Origin: Legionellaceae bacterium
GTDB taxonomy: Bacteria; Pseudomonadota; Gammaproteobacteria; Legionellales; Legionellaceae
Assembly: GCA_023266075.1 (NCBI GenBank)
Contig: JAHFRX010000017.1
Coordinates: 1-14,008, forward strand
DNA: 14,008 nt
Direction: 5' to 3'
Shown here piece after piece: positions 7,224-13,530 of this stretch; the stretch's first letter is position 1; each line of letters opens with the position of its first letter. The position numbers were made by a program, and so were the translations under genes. The notes beneath the pieces are model-generated. The model was not told where the DNA came from. It worked only from the letters and a program-made list of their open reading frames with translations, and did no database searches.

Positions 7224-7964
7224 TTAAGTTCCTAATAGTAAATGTTCCAAACCATAATGTAAGGTCTTCAACGCTCTTACTTTCTGACATGCTAATAATA
7301 AACCAGGCATAAAAGACACTCGATCCAAAGTACGATGCACAATACTCAGCGTTTCCCCTGTTTGCCCAAAAATCACTTCTTGCTGTGCTAAAACACCCGA
7401 TACACGTAAAGAATGTATTGGCACATCTCGGCTCAACGCTCCTCGTGCGCCCGATAAAAGCTCATGGCAAGGATAAGACACATGCTCTTTTCTAGATTGC
7501 GCTATCATTTCTGCTGTCTTGATTGCAGTTCCCGATGGCGCTTCTTGTTTTTGAGGATGATGTACTTCAACAATCTCAACATCTGACATATATTTTGATG
7601 CCACTGAGGAAAAATGCATCATTAAAACAGCACCGATTGAAAAATTAGGCACGATAATGCCGCCCAGCTTATTCTCATCGCAATACGCTTTTAACGTCAA
7701 ATACTGCTCCGGTAACAAACCACTTGTCCCGATCACAGGACAACTTCCGGCCTCAATAATGGTAAGTGTGTTTTGATAAACGACAGAAGCGCACGTCAAA
7801 TCAACGACCACCTGTGCCTGCATTGCTTGAATAGATTGGCTTAAATTATCTGCTCGCCCGAGCACGGCAACCACTTCAAAATCAGGCTGCACACTCAGCA
7901 TCGCAACGGCCAACTGACCCATCTTACCGTGTGCACCATTGACAATGATTCGACAAGGCTCCAT
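7224..7964 (-). CDS. dapB: 4-hydroxy-tetrahydrodipicolinate reductase
   Basis: Reduces HTPA to tetrahydrodipicolinate with NAD(P)H on the way to meso-diaminopimelate and lysine, needed for peptidoglycan. 246 aa, shorter than E. coli (273) but typical of the short type. Motifs: GAHGKMG (10-16), VDLT (54-57), IGTSG (78-82), VPNFSIG (105-111), catalytic HH at 135-136 and K139, and APSGT (142-146). The Asp usually before APSGT is Glu here (QEAPSGT). AAGGA lies eight bases before the ATG and overlaps the yqaE stop (4 bases between genes), so they are cotranscribed. Being upstream of mmsA-mmsB, biosynthesis and catabolism share a transcript. Confidence 0.95.
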   Translation of the reverse strand: MEPCRIIVNGAHGKMGQLAVAMLSVQPDFEVVAVLGRADNLSQSIQAMQAQVVVDLTCASVVYQNTLTIIEAGSCPVIGTSGLLPEQYLTLKAYCDENKLGGIIVPNFSIGAVLMMHFSSVASKYMSDVEIVEVHHPQKQEAPSGTAIKTAEMIAQSRKEHVSYPCHELLSGARGALSRDVPIHSLRVSGVLAQQEVIFGQTGETLSIVHRTLDRVSFMPGLLLACQKVRALKTLHYGLEHLLLGT

Positions 7965-7968
7965 CGAC

Positions 7969-8208
7969 TTATTCCTTTTTATGCTGTTGCTGCACGTCTG
8001 TTGCCGTAGTTTTAGAAAAAGACGTCTCGTTCAATGAGGATAAAAAATCCTCTTTTATCACATACCATGCCCAAACCGTGGCAAATGGCCAACCTAATAA
8101 TGACGCTTGTAGCATGAATGCAATAAATGCTCGTCCAAGCTGGCCATTCATCAACAAAACAAGCCAAGGACAAACCAGTGCTAATAAGAAATATCCAAAT
8201 CGTTTCAT
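7969..8208 (-). CDS. YqaE/Pmp3-family small membrane protein
   Basis: 79-aa small membrane protein with two hydrophobic helices, about 4-20 and 27-51, joined by a short NGQLGR turn, then a polar Lys/Gln-rich tail. The block CPWLVLLMNGQLGRAFIAF and the following LGWPFATVWAWYVI fit the UPF0057 (YqaE/Pmp3) family, whose members affect membrane potential or salt tolerance in yeast and plants; bacterial roles are poorly known. Start: the frame opens to 8271, but a strong AAGGAGG sits five bases before ATG 8208, so the shorter form is preferred (the adjoining ATG at 8211 is only two bases away). First gene of the yqaE-dapB-mmsA-mmsB run. Family fairly sure, function unknown. Confidence 0.8.
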   Translation of the reverse strand: MKRFGYFLLALVCPWLVLLMNGQLGRAFIAFMLQASLLGWPFATVWAWYVIKEDFLSSLNETSFSKTTATDVQQQHKKE

Positions 8209-8295
8209 CATATCCTCCTTGAAATAGATGTCCTTATGGGTTCTACGCCTCGTTTCGACGACACACATCATCTAAAGGAGCGTGCGACAAGTCTT

Positions 8296-8301
8296 ATTAT
8301 A
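8296..8301 (-). promoter_or_regulatory. Perfect -10 box, likely promoter of yqaE-dapB-mmsA-mmsB
   Basis: TATAAT on the minus strand, about 88 bases before the yqaE ATG, in the divergent gap with proQ. The region 17 bases upstream is a T-run with no good -35. The box lies within an 11-base near-palindrome (CTTATTATAAG, 8293-8303). Moderate support only. Confidence 0.4.
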
Positions 8302-8311
8302 AGCACAAGTT

Positions 8312-8320
8312 TGCTATAAA
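8312..8320 (+). promoter_or_regulatory. Extended -10 promoter of proQ
   Basis: TGCTATAAA fits TGnTATAAT (5 of 6 in the hexamer plus the extended TG). The -35 equivalent (8292-8297) is poor, as expected for extended -10 promoters. Start would be near 8327, leaving a leader of about 78 bases before the proQ ATG. It lies back to back with the minus-strand -10 box at 8296. Confidence 0.45.
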
Positions 8321-8344
8321 AAACCATGTTTTGTCTGTTAGAGT

Positions 8345-8377
8345 TGCTAAATATTTGTTATTATTATTTTTTTAGCA
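8345..8377 (+). repeat. Inverted repeat in the proQ leader
   Basis: TGCTAAA (8345-8351) pairs with TTTAGCA (8371-8377) around a 19-base AT-rich loop. In the mRNA leader this would form a weak 7-bp hairpin about 28 bases before the start codon. It is not a terminator, since no U-run follows the stem. A regulatory role is only a possibility. Confidence 0.45.
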
Positions 8378-8404
8378 TCCAGATATTAATAAATAGGTTA
8401 TGGC

Positions 8405-9037
8405 ATGAGAAAGCAAGCGCTGCATCCAAGAACAGCGAGCGTTAATAATAAGCAAAAAACAAAATCAAAACACGATCGTCACTGCGCGCTCCAATGGTTA
8501 GTTCAACAATTTCCTCAAGCATTTAATAACAAAGAACGCATTCGCCCCTTAAAATTAGGCATCATGGAAGATCTCTTAAATCATGCAGAGGATGCCTTGC
8601 GGGCAGGCATCTCTAAAAGTAAACTCAGAGAGGCTGTCGTCATTTTCACTCGCCGAATCGACTATCTTGCCTGCTTAAAAGCACAAGAGATACGCGTTGA
8701 CCTCATGGGTCATCCAACAACGCAAGTTACACTTGAAGAAGCAGAAAAAGCCACTGCTAAAATAAAGAAACGCATTGAAAAAACAATTAAAAATACACAT
8801 AGACCTACATCACACGCTACAAAAACAAAAACACCGCCAACCACATCGTTTACTAAACTTACACCACACCACTATCCTGAGCCAGCACTACTGCACCAGC
8901 AATCTATCACACCAAAACGCGCGACACCCTCTATCACCGTGAAGCCCGCACGTGCTTACGACCCTAAAGCTATCGCGCGACTCAAAGAAAAACTCGGCTT
9001 GTCTTCACAAAAACAAGCGCTGGTAGAAGAGTCTTAA
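8405..9037 (+). CDS. proQ: ProQ/FinO-domain RNA chaperone
   Basis: RNA-binding protein of the ProQ/FinO family, which binds structured 3' ends of mRNAs and small RNAs, in the cytoplasm. The 210 aa hold the FinO domain at about 27-125: ALQWLVQQFPQAF, then IRPLKLGIMEDL (the RPLKIGI block of ProQ), KLREAVVIFTRRIDYL and RVDLMGHP. A basic, Thr/Pro-rich linker follows, ending in DPKAIARLKEKLGL. The C-terminal Tudor-like domain of E. coli ProQ is absent, as in minimal members such as Legionella RocC-like proteins. AGGT lies seven bases before ATG 8405. It is the only plus-strand gene in the first 13 kb, divergent from yqaE and convergent with pgk (11 bases between stops). Which RNAs it binds cannot be told; other paralogs may exist. 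Confidence 0.88.
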   Translation: MRKQALHPRTASVNNKQKTKSKHDRHCALQWLVQQFPQAFNNKERIRPLKLGIMEDLLNHAEDALRAGISKSKLREAVVIFTRRIDYLACLKAQEIRVDLMGHPTTQVTLEEAEKATAKIKKRIEKTIKNTHRPTSHATKTKTPPTTSFTKLTPHHYPEPALLHQQSITPKRATPSITVKPARAYDPKAIARLKEKLGLSSQKQALVEES

Positions 9038-9048
9038 TGCGCTTTAAA

Positions 9049-10227
9049 TCACGCGTTTGCACGTGCCTCAAGAACTGCAACTGCCGGTAATGTTTTTCCT
9101 TCTAAGTATTCTAAAAATGCCCCGCCACCTGTAGAAATATAGGTAATTTGGCCTGTTAAATCATATTGATCAATCGCCGCCAAGGTATCACCACCACCCG
9201 CAATACTCACAGCCTCGCAATTTGCAATCGCAATTGCCAATGCACGTGTTCCATAAGCAAATTGTGGAAATTCAAATACACCCACCGGCCCATTCCAAAT
9301 AATAGTCTTCGCCATATCAAGCATACCAATATAACGCATCACTGTCTCAGGACCGATATCTAAAATCATATCATCTTTTGCAATTTGCCCAAGTCCTTTA
9401 TTAAATGCAGGACACGTTCCACTAAATGACTTACTCACAACAACATCTGAAGGCAATGGCACTTTACATCCTGACGTCACAGCCAATGCTAAGATTTCAC
9501 GTGCTTCATTTAATAATTCATTTTCACACAAAGACACACCAACTTCATGCCCTTGCGCTTTTAAAAAGGTATTTGCAATTCCACCACCTGGAATCAAGAC
9601 ATCAACTCGTGTCACTAATTGCTTTAGTAAAGATAATTTAGAGGAAACTTTCGCCCCCCCTACAATCGCCAATATCGGTTTTTCAGGCGATCTCAACACC
9701 TGTTGTAAAGCTTCAAGCTCTCGCATGAGCAACGGACCTGCTGCTGCAATAGGTGCATATTTTGCAACACCACATGTGGAAGCATGTGCACGATGCGCTG
9801 TTCCAAACGCATCCATCACAAAAATATCACAAAGCGCTGCTAATTTTTTCGCTAGCGCGTCATCATTAGATTTTTCACCACTGTTAAAGCGGACATTTTC
9901 GCATACCACAAGCTCACCAGGATGAACATCTACACCGTCTAAATAATCTATGACAAACCGAACCGGATAATCTAAATTTTCCTCTAGATAATCAGCGACA
10001 GGTTTCAGTGAAAACCGAGGGTCTGCCACACCCTCAGCAGGACGGCCAAGATGAGATGTGACCAGCACCGCCGCATTCGCTTCAAGTGCTTGAATCAGTG
10101 TTGGGAGTCCTGCTCTCAATCGTTGATCACTTGTAATTAGGCCATCTTTTATTGGTACATTAAAATCTTCTCGAATCAATACACGTTGATTATTAAGATT
10201 CAGATCGCTCATTTTAATTAATTTCAT
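9049..10227 (-). CDS. pgk: Phosphoglycerate kinase
   Basis: Transfers phosphate from 1,3-bisphosphoglycerate to ADP in glycolysis. 392 aa (E. coli 387). Motifs: RVLIREDFNVP near 17-27, TSHLGRP, ENVRFNSGE, DAFGTAHRAHAST, IVGGAKVSSKL, PGGGIANTF, WNGPVGVFEF, IAGGGDTLAAI and STGGGAFLEYLEGK. Start: the frame opens upstream to 10290 inside gap, but ATG 10227 has TAGGAG five bases before it, eight bases after the gap stop, and begins MKLIKMSDL like E. coli Pgk; this is clearly the start. The conserved VGGAK is written with a run of seven G on the coding strand. Last gene of the tkt-gap-pgk run; pyk and fba, which follow pgk in some relatives, are not here: proQ faces it instead. Confidence 0.98.
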   Translation of the reverse strand: MKLIKMSDLNLNNQRVLIREDFNVPIKDGLITSDQRLRAGLPTLIQALEANAAVLVTSHLGRPAEGVADPRFSLKPVADYLEENLDYPVRFVIDYLDGVDVHPGELVVCENVRFNSGEKSNDDALAKKLAALCDIFVMDAFGTAHRAHASTCGVAKYAPIAAAGPLLMRELEALQQVLRSPEKPILAIVGGAKVSSKLSLLKQLVTRVDVLIPGGGIANTFLKAQGHEVGVSLCENELLNEAREILALAVTSGCKVPLPSDVVVSKSFSGTCPAFNKGLGQIAKDDMILDIGPETVMRYIGMLDMAKTIIWNGPVGVFEFPQFAYGTRALAIAIANCEAVSIAGGGDTLAAIDQYDLTGQITYISTGGGAFLEYLEGKTLPAVAVLEARANA

Positions 10228-10235
10228 GACAGCTC

Positions 10236-11228
10236 CTAAAGCTTCATCATATAAGACGCTGTGTCCAGCATACGATTCGCAAATCCCCACTCATTATCAT
10301 ACCATGCAACGACTTTGACGAGCGACCCTAAAACCTTTGTTTGCGTGGTATCAAAGACCGCAGACGCAGGGTAATGATTAAAATCACATGATACTAGAGG
10401 CTCATGATTCACATGAAGAACATTATTCTGTGCCTTTATCATGATTGCATTCACTTCTTCAACGGTCGTTTGTCTTTTAGAAATAAACGTCAAATCAATC
10501 GCCGAAACATTAGCTATCGGTACACGCATAGCAAAGCCATCTAATTTACCTGCTAACTCAGGTAAAACCAAACCAACCGCTTTAGCCGCACCTGTTTTTG
10601 TCGGAATAATCGATAACGTTGCCGCACGTGCACGATGTAAATCTGCGTGACTACCATCCAACAAGACTTGGTCTTTCGTAAATGCATGGATGGTATTCAA
10701 TAATCCACTTTCGATACCAATCGCATCATGCAAAGGTTTCACAACAGGTGCAAGACAATTCGTCGTACAAGAAGCATTTGAAACAATCACATCATCCGCT
10801 TTTAACGTTTGGTGATTCACACCATACACAACCGTTGCGTTAACATCCACACCCGGTGCAGAAATTAAAACTTTTTTCGCTCCAGCTACCACGTGCTGCA
10901 TTGCGGCTTCCCGCTGTGTAAAACGACCCGTACATTCAAACACCAGGTCAACATCTAACGCTTCCCAGGGTAATAACGCTGGATTACGATCAGCCGTGAT
11001 TTCAATCGGATGACCATCAACAACCATATACTTACCATCCACTAAAACCTGACCTTTAAAACGGCCATGTGTAGAATCATAGCGCGTTAAATGCGTTGTT
11101 GTTTGAATACCTGATAAATCATTAATCGCCACCACGTTAAATTCATTTTGCCGCTCATACTCAAAAATTGAGCGTAAAATACAACGGCCGATACGACCAT
11201 AGCCATTAATTGCAACACGTAACGTCAT
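10236..11228 (-). CDS. gap: Glyceraldehyde-3-phosphate dehydrogenase, type I
   Basis: Oxidises and phosphorylates glyceraldehyde-3-phosphate to 1,3-bisphosphoglycerate with NAD; cytoplasmic tetramer. 330 aa, normal. Motifs: INGYGRIGR (7-15), D37 (NAD preference), SNASCTTNCLAP with nucleophile C154, H181 in NTIHAF, RARAATLSIIPTKTGAAKAV, RVPIANVS, and WYDNEWGFANRM. Some stretches (VSCDFNHYP, FANRMLDT) resemble erythrose-4-phosphate dehydrogenase (Epd), but the catalytic region and tkt/pgk context favour Gap; an E4P side activity is conceivable. GGAGA lies nine bases before ATG. It is between tkt (32 bases) and pgk (8 bases), so one transcript is likely. Confidence 0.95.
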   Translation of the reverse strand: MTLRVAINGYGRIGRCILRSIFEYERQNEFNVVAINDLSGIQTTTHLTRYDSTHGRFKGQVLVDGKYMVVDGHPIEITADRNPALLPWEALDVDLVFECTGRFTQREAAMQHVVAGAKKVLISAPGVDVNATVVYGVNHQTLKADDVIVSNASCTTNCLAPVVKPLHDAIGIESGLLNTIHAFTKDQVLLDGSHADLHRARAATLSIIPTKTGAAKAVGLVLPELAGKLDGFAMRVPIANVSAIDLTFISKRQTTVEEVNAIMIKAQNNVLHVNHEPLVSCDFNHYPASAVFDTTQTKVLGSLVKVVAWYDNEWGFANRMLDTASYMMKL

Positions 11229-11241
11229 TTTGTATGTCTCC

Positions 11242-11260
11242 AGATAAAATGAGATAAAAT
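11242..11260. repeat. Two tandem copies of AGATAAAAT
   Basis: AGATAAAAT at 11242-11250 and again at 11252-11260, period 10, in the tkt-gap gap. On the transcribed strand it places an AU-rich stretch just ahead of the gap Shine-Dalgarno, which would keep it open. Could be chance. Confidence 0.6.
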
Positions 11261-13261
11261 TTATATGCCTTCAAAAAGTTGTTTTAATTTAGAAATTACT
11301 CTTTCAACGGTGATACCAAGATATGTATATGCATCTTCAGCAGACGCTGAAACACCAAATCGATCTAGCCCAATCACAGCACCATCTAAACCTACAAAAC
11401 GATACCAAAATGTGCTGGCCGAAGCTTCAATAGCCACACGTTTTCGAACTACTTTAGGTAATACAAACGCTTGATAAGCCTCATCCGTTTCCAAAAATTG
11501 CTCTACACACAACATTGAGACGACACGCACATTTACACTTTGTTCAGTGAAATATTGTGCCGCCTTCAAAGCAAGTTGCACTTCAGAGCCCGTCGCCATC
11601 ACAATTGCATCTATGGCGCCCTCTGGCTCATATAAGATATATGCACCACGTGCTATTTCTTCCAGTGACGTCTCTTGATAAGGTAGTACTGGCAACGTTT
11701 GTCGAGACAATAAAATAGCAGATGGACCATGGTGCTTCAGTAACGCTTGCTGCCATGCAATAGCGGTCTCGGTTAAGTCAGCAGGTCGCCACACATGCAA
11801 ATCTGGTGTCATACGAAGCATCGCGGTATGCTCCACAGGCTGGTGTGTTGGACCATCTTCACCCAATCCAATAGAGTCATGCGAATAAATATAAATCACA
11901 CGTTTTTGCATCAGCGCAGACATCCGTACCGCATTACGCGCATAATCACTAAAAACTAAAAAAGTGCCACCAAATGGAATAAAACCGCCATGCAACGCCA
12001 ATCCATTCATCATCGCCGACATCGCGAACTCGCGAACACCATAATGAAGATAATTACCCAAAAAATGTTGATGCGTAATGGGAATTGTTTTAGAGCATTG
12101 CGTATTGTTTGAGCCACTTAAATCGGCTGATCCACCTAATAATTCGGGCTGAATTGATGTAAAAAACTCAATACACTGCTGTGATGCTTTTCGTGTTGCC
12201 ATCGGTTTTGCATGCTCACGGCACTGCGCAATAAACTCCTGGCTTTTAAGCAGCCACTCGTCAGGCAAATCACCATTAATTCGCCTTAGAAACTCAACAT
12301 AGTCGCTCGGGAAATGTTTTTGATACGCTTGACATAACATGAGCCACTGTTGTTCATCACGCTGGCCTACCTCACGAGCATCCCAGCGTTTATAAATAGA
12401 TTCTGGTATCTCAAAAGGTGCATAAGGCCACGCCCACTTTTCACGTAACTGCGCAATATCTGCACTTCCTAGTGGTGCGCCATGTGCGTGCTCTGTCCCC
12501 GCTACGGTAGAACCATAACCAATGATAGTCTTGCAAATAATTAATGTAGGGCGCGCAGACTCATTTTTAGCGTCAACCAATGCTCGCTCAATCGCCGCCA
12601 TATCATGGCCATCAACTGCATCTATCACATGCCAATGATAAGCCCTGAATCTCAAAGCCGTATCATCTCTAAACCAAGATTCGACGGGCCCATCGATAGA
12701 AATAGCATTGTCATCATAAATAGCAATTAATTTCCCCAGCCCCAAAGTGCCGGCAAAGGACGCCGCTTCATGTGAAATGCCTTCCATCAAACAACCATCA
12801 CCAACAAAAACATAGGTATGGTGATCAACCAATAGATAATCGGGTCGGTTAAACTGTGCCGCAAGTACTTTTTCTGCAATAGCCATACCCACCGCATTTG
12901 CAAGGCCTTGACCCAACGGCCCTGTGGTCGTTTCCACACCCGGTGTGTGCGTACACTCAGGGTGCCCCGGCGTTTTCGAGTGTAGCTGCCTAAACTGCTT
13001 AAGATCATCACAGCTCACGGCGTAACCTGTCAAATGTAATAATGCATAATGCAACATCGAACCATGACCATTCGATAAAACAAACCGATCGCGATTAAAC
13101 CAATGGGGATTCGATGGATTGTGTTTTAAAAACCCCTTCCACAATACCGTTGCAATATCAGCCATACCTAAAGGCATGCCTGGATGTCCTGACTGTGCTC
13201 GCTCAACCGCATCTATACTTAAAAATCGTATAGCATGTGCCAATGTTTGGTGATAAGACAC
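11261..13261 (-). CDS. tkt: Transketolase
   Basis: Thiamine diphosphate enzyme moving two-carbon units between sugar phosphates in the non-oxidative pentose phosphate pathway and linking to glycolysis through glyceraldehyde-3-phosphate. 666 aa (E. coli TktA 663). Seen: SGHPGMPLG (24-32), GHGSMLHYALL (65-75), TTGPLGQGLANAVGMA, the ThDP/metal motif GDGCLMEG (154-161) with N185, GAPLG (261-265), the pyrimidine-domain E411 in VREFAMSA, HDSIGLGEDGPTHQPVEH (461-478) and a C-terminal domain with ATGSEVQLAL. Start codon is GTG at 13261, with GAGG five bases upstream; no better ATG is nearby. First gene of the tkt-gap-pgk run. Confidence 0.98.
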   Translation of the reverse strand: MSYHQTLAHAIRFLSIDAVERAQSGHPGMPLGMADIATVLWKGFLKHNPSNPHWFNRDRFVLSNGHGSMLHYALLHLTGYAVSCDDLKQFRQLHSKTPGHPECTHTPGVETTTGPLGQGLANAVGMAIAEKVLAAQFNRPDYLLVDHHTYVFVGDGCLMEGISHEAASFAGTLGLGKLIAIYDDNAISIDGPVESWFRDDTALRFRAYHWHVIDAVDGHDMAAIERALVDAKNESARPTLIICKTIIGYGSTVAGTEHAHGAPLGSADIAQLREKWAWPYAPFEIPESIYKRWDAREVGQRDEQQWLMLCQAYQKHFPSDYVEFLRRINGDLPDEWLLKSQEFIAQCREHAKPMATRKASQQCIEFFTSIQPELLGGSADLSGSNNTQCSKTIPITHQHFLGNYLHYGVREFAMSAMMNGLALHGGFIPFGGTFLVFSDYARNAVRMSALMQKRVIYIYSHDSIGLGEDGPTHQPVEHTAMLRMTPDLHVWRPADLTETAIAWQQALLKHHGPSAILLSRQTLPVLPYQETSLEEIARGAYILYEPEGAIDAIVMATGSEVQLALKAAQYFTEQSVNVRVVSMLCVEQFLETDEAYQAFVLPKVVRKRVAIEASASTFWYRFVGLDGAVIGLDRFGVSASAEDAYTYLGITVERVISKLKQLFEGI

Positions 13262-13287
13262 CCGAACCTCACTTTTATTAGCGATGG

Positions 13288-13314
13288 GGATCTATTGTCG
13301 CTCAGATAGATTCC
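13288..13314. repeat. Imperfect inverted repeat ahead of tkt
   Basis: GGATCTAT (13288-13295) pairs with ATAGATTCC (13306-13314), one bulged T, 10-base loop. It lies over the predicted tkt -10 box and so could be an operator or an mRNA hairpin. No known regulator site is recognised. Confidence 0.4.
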
Positions 13315-13322
13315 TTCATCAA
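13294..13322 (-). promoter_or_regulatory. Possible sigma-70 promoter of tkt-gap-pgk
   Basis: Minus strand TTGATG (13317-13322), 17-base spacer, GACAAT (13294-13299); 4 of 6 in each box. It would start about 13287, leaving about 25 bases before the GTG. Other weak TTGA-like boxes occur nearby, so the choice is tentative. Confidence 0.35.
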
Positions 13323-13349
13323 GTTCGTTCTGCAATCTCGATGAAAATG

Positions 13350-13369
13350 ACTCAATTTAACTCAATTTA
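13350..13369. repeat. Two tandem copies of ACTCAATTTA
   Basis: Exact 10-base direct repeat (13350-13359, 13360-13369) in the tkt to right-edge-ORF gap. One helical turn apart, so a binding site for a regulator is possible; only two copies, so chance is also possible. Confidence 0.6.
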
Positions 13370-13399
13370 CTGAAAAATAGTATCTTTGTACTTATTTTA

Positions 13400-13428
13400 T
13401 TGATAGGATTTCTCTTTGCTCGAATAAA
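13400..13428 (+). promoter_or_regulatory. Possible plus-strand promoter for the right-edge ORF or a short RNA
   Basis: TTGATA (13400-13405, 5 of 6), 17-base spacer, AATAAA (13423-13428, 4 of 6). Start near 13435. The next coding start is 13531, so the leader would be about 95 bases and would contain the terminator-like hairpin listed at 13479. A TATAAT at 13454-13459 lacks a suitable -35. Confidence 0.35.
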
Positions 13429-13478
13429 AGAACAATTAACAAACGGCGTGAAATATAATCGAGCACAAGATACTGACG

Positions 13479-13509
13479 CACACATCGGCGGTGTGGTTTA
13501 TTTTTTTCT
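13479..13509 (+). terminator. Weak intrinsic terminator or attenuator
   Basis: CACAC (13479-13483), 7-base loop, GTGTG (13491-13495), followed by GTTTATTTTTTTC with seven consecutive T. The stem is only 5 bp, so strength is doubtful. It faces the plus direction with no complete plus-strand gene before it, so it would end a short transcript from about 13435 or attenuate the downstream ORF. Confidence 0.35.
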
Positions 13510-13530
13510 TAACTTAATTATGATCAAATA

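Noticed and set aside
7222..7290. MmsA starting at 7290
   Set aside because: It would lie within dapB; ATG 7221 has AGGA upstream and gives the normal family length.
8275..8301. Plus-strand start AAAGGAG...GTG at 8282
   Set aside because: The frame stops after a few codons (TAA at about 8300), so it is not a gene.
10228..10290. Pgk starting at 10290
   Set aside because: The extra residues read gap in another frame; ATG 10227 has a strong Shine-Dalgarno and the usual MKLIKMSDL start.
10236..11228. Gene called as erythrose-4-phosphate dehydrogenase (epd)
   Set aside because: Some stretches are Epd-like, but the catalytic region and tkt-gap-pgk context fit GAPDH better.
13341..13373. Tiny plus-strand ORF encoding MKMTQFNSIY
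   Set aside because: No Shine-Dalgarno, falls upstream of the predicted promoter and is made largely by the tandem repeat; leader-peptide status is unsupported.
13262..13530. Possible tRNA, riboswitch or CRISPR in the largest intergenic region
   Set aside because: No cloverleaf, no spaced repeats and no aptamer consensus were seen; only promoter-like boxes, two short repeats and a weak hairpin.
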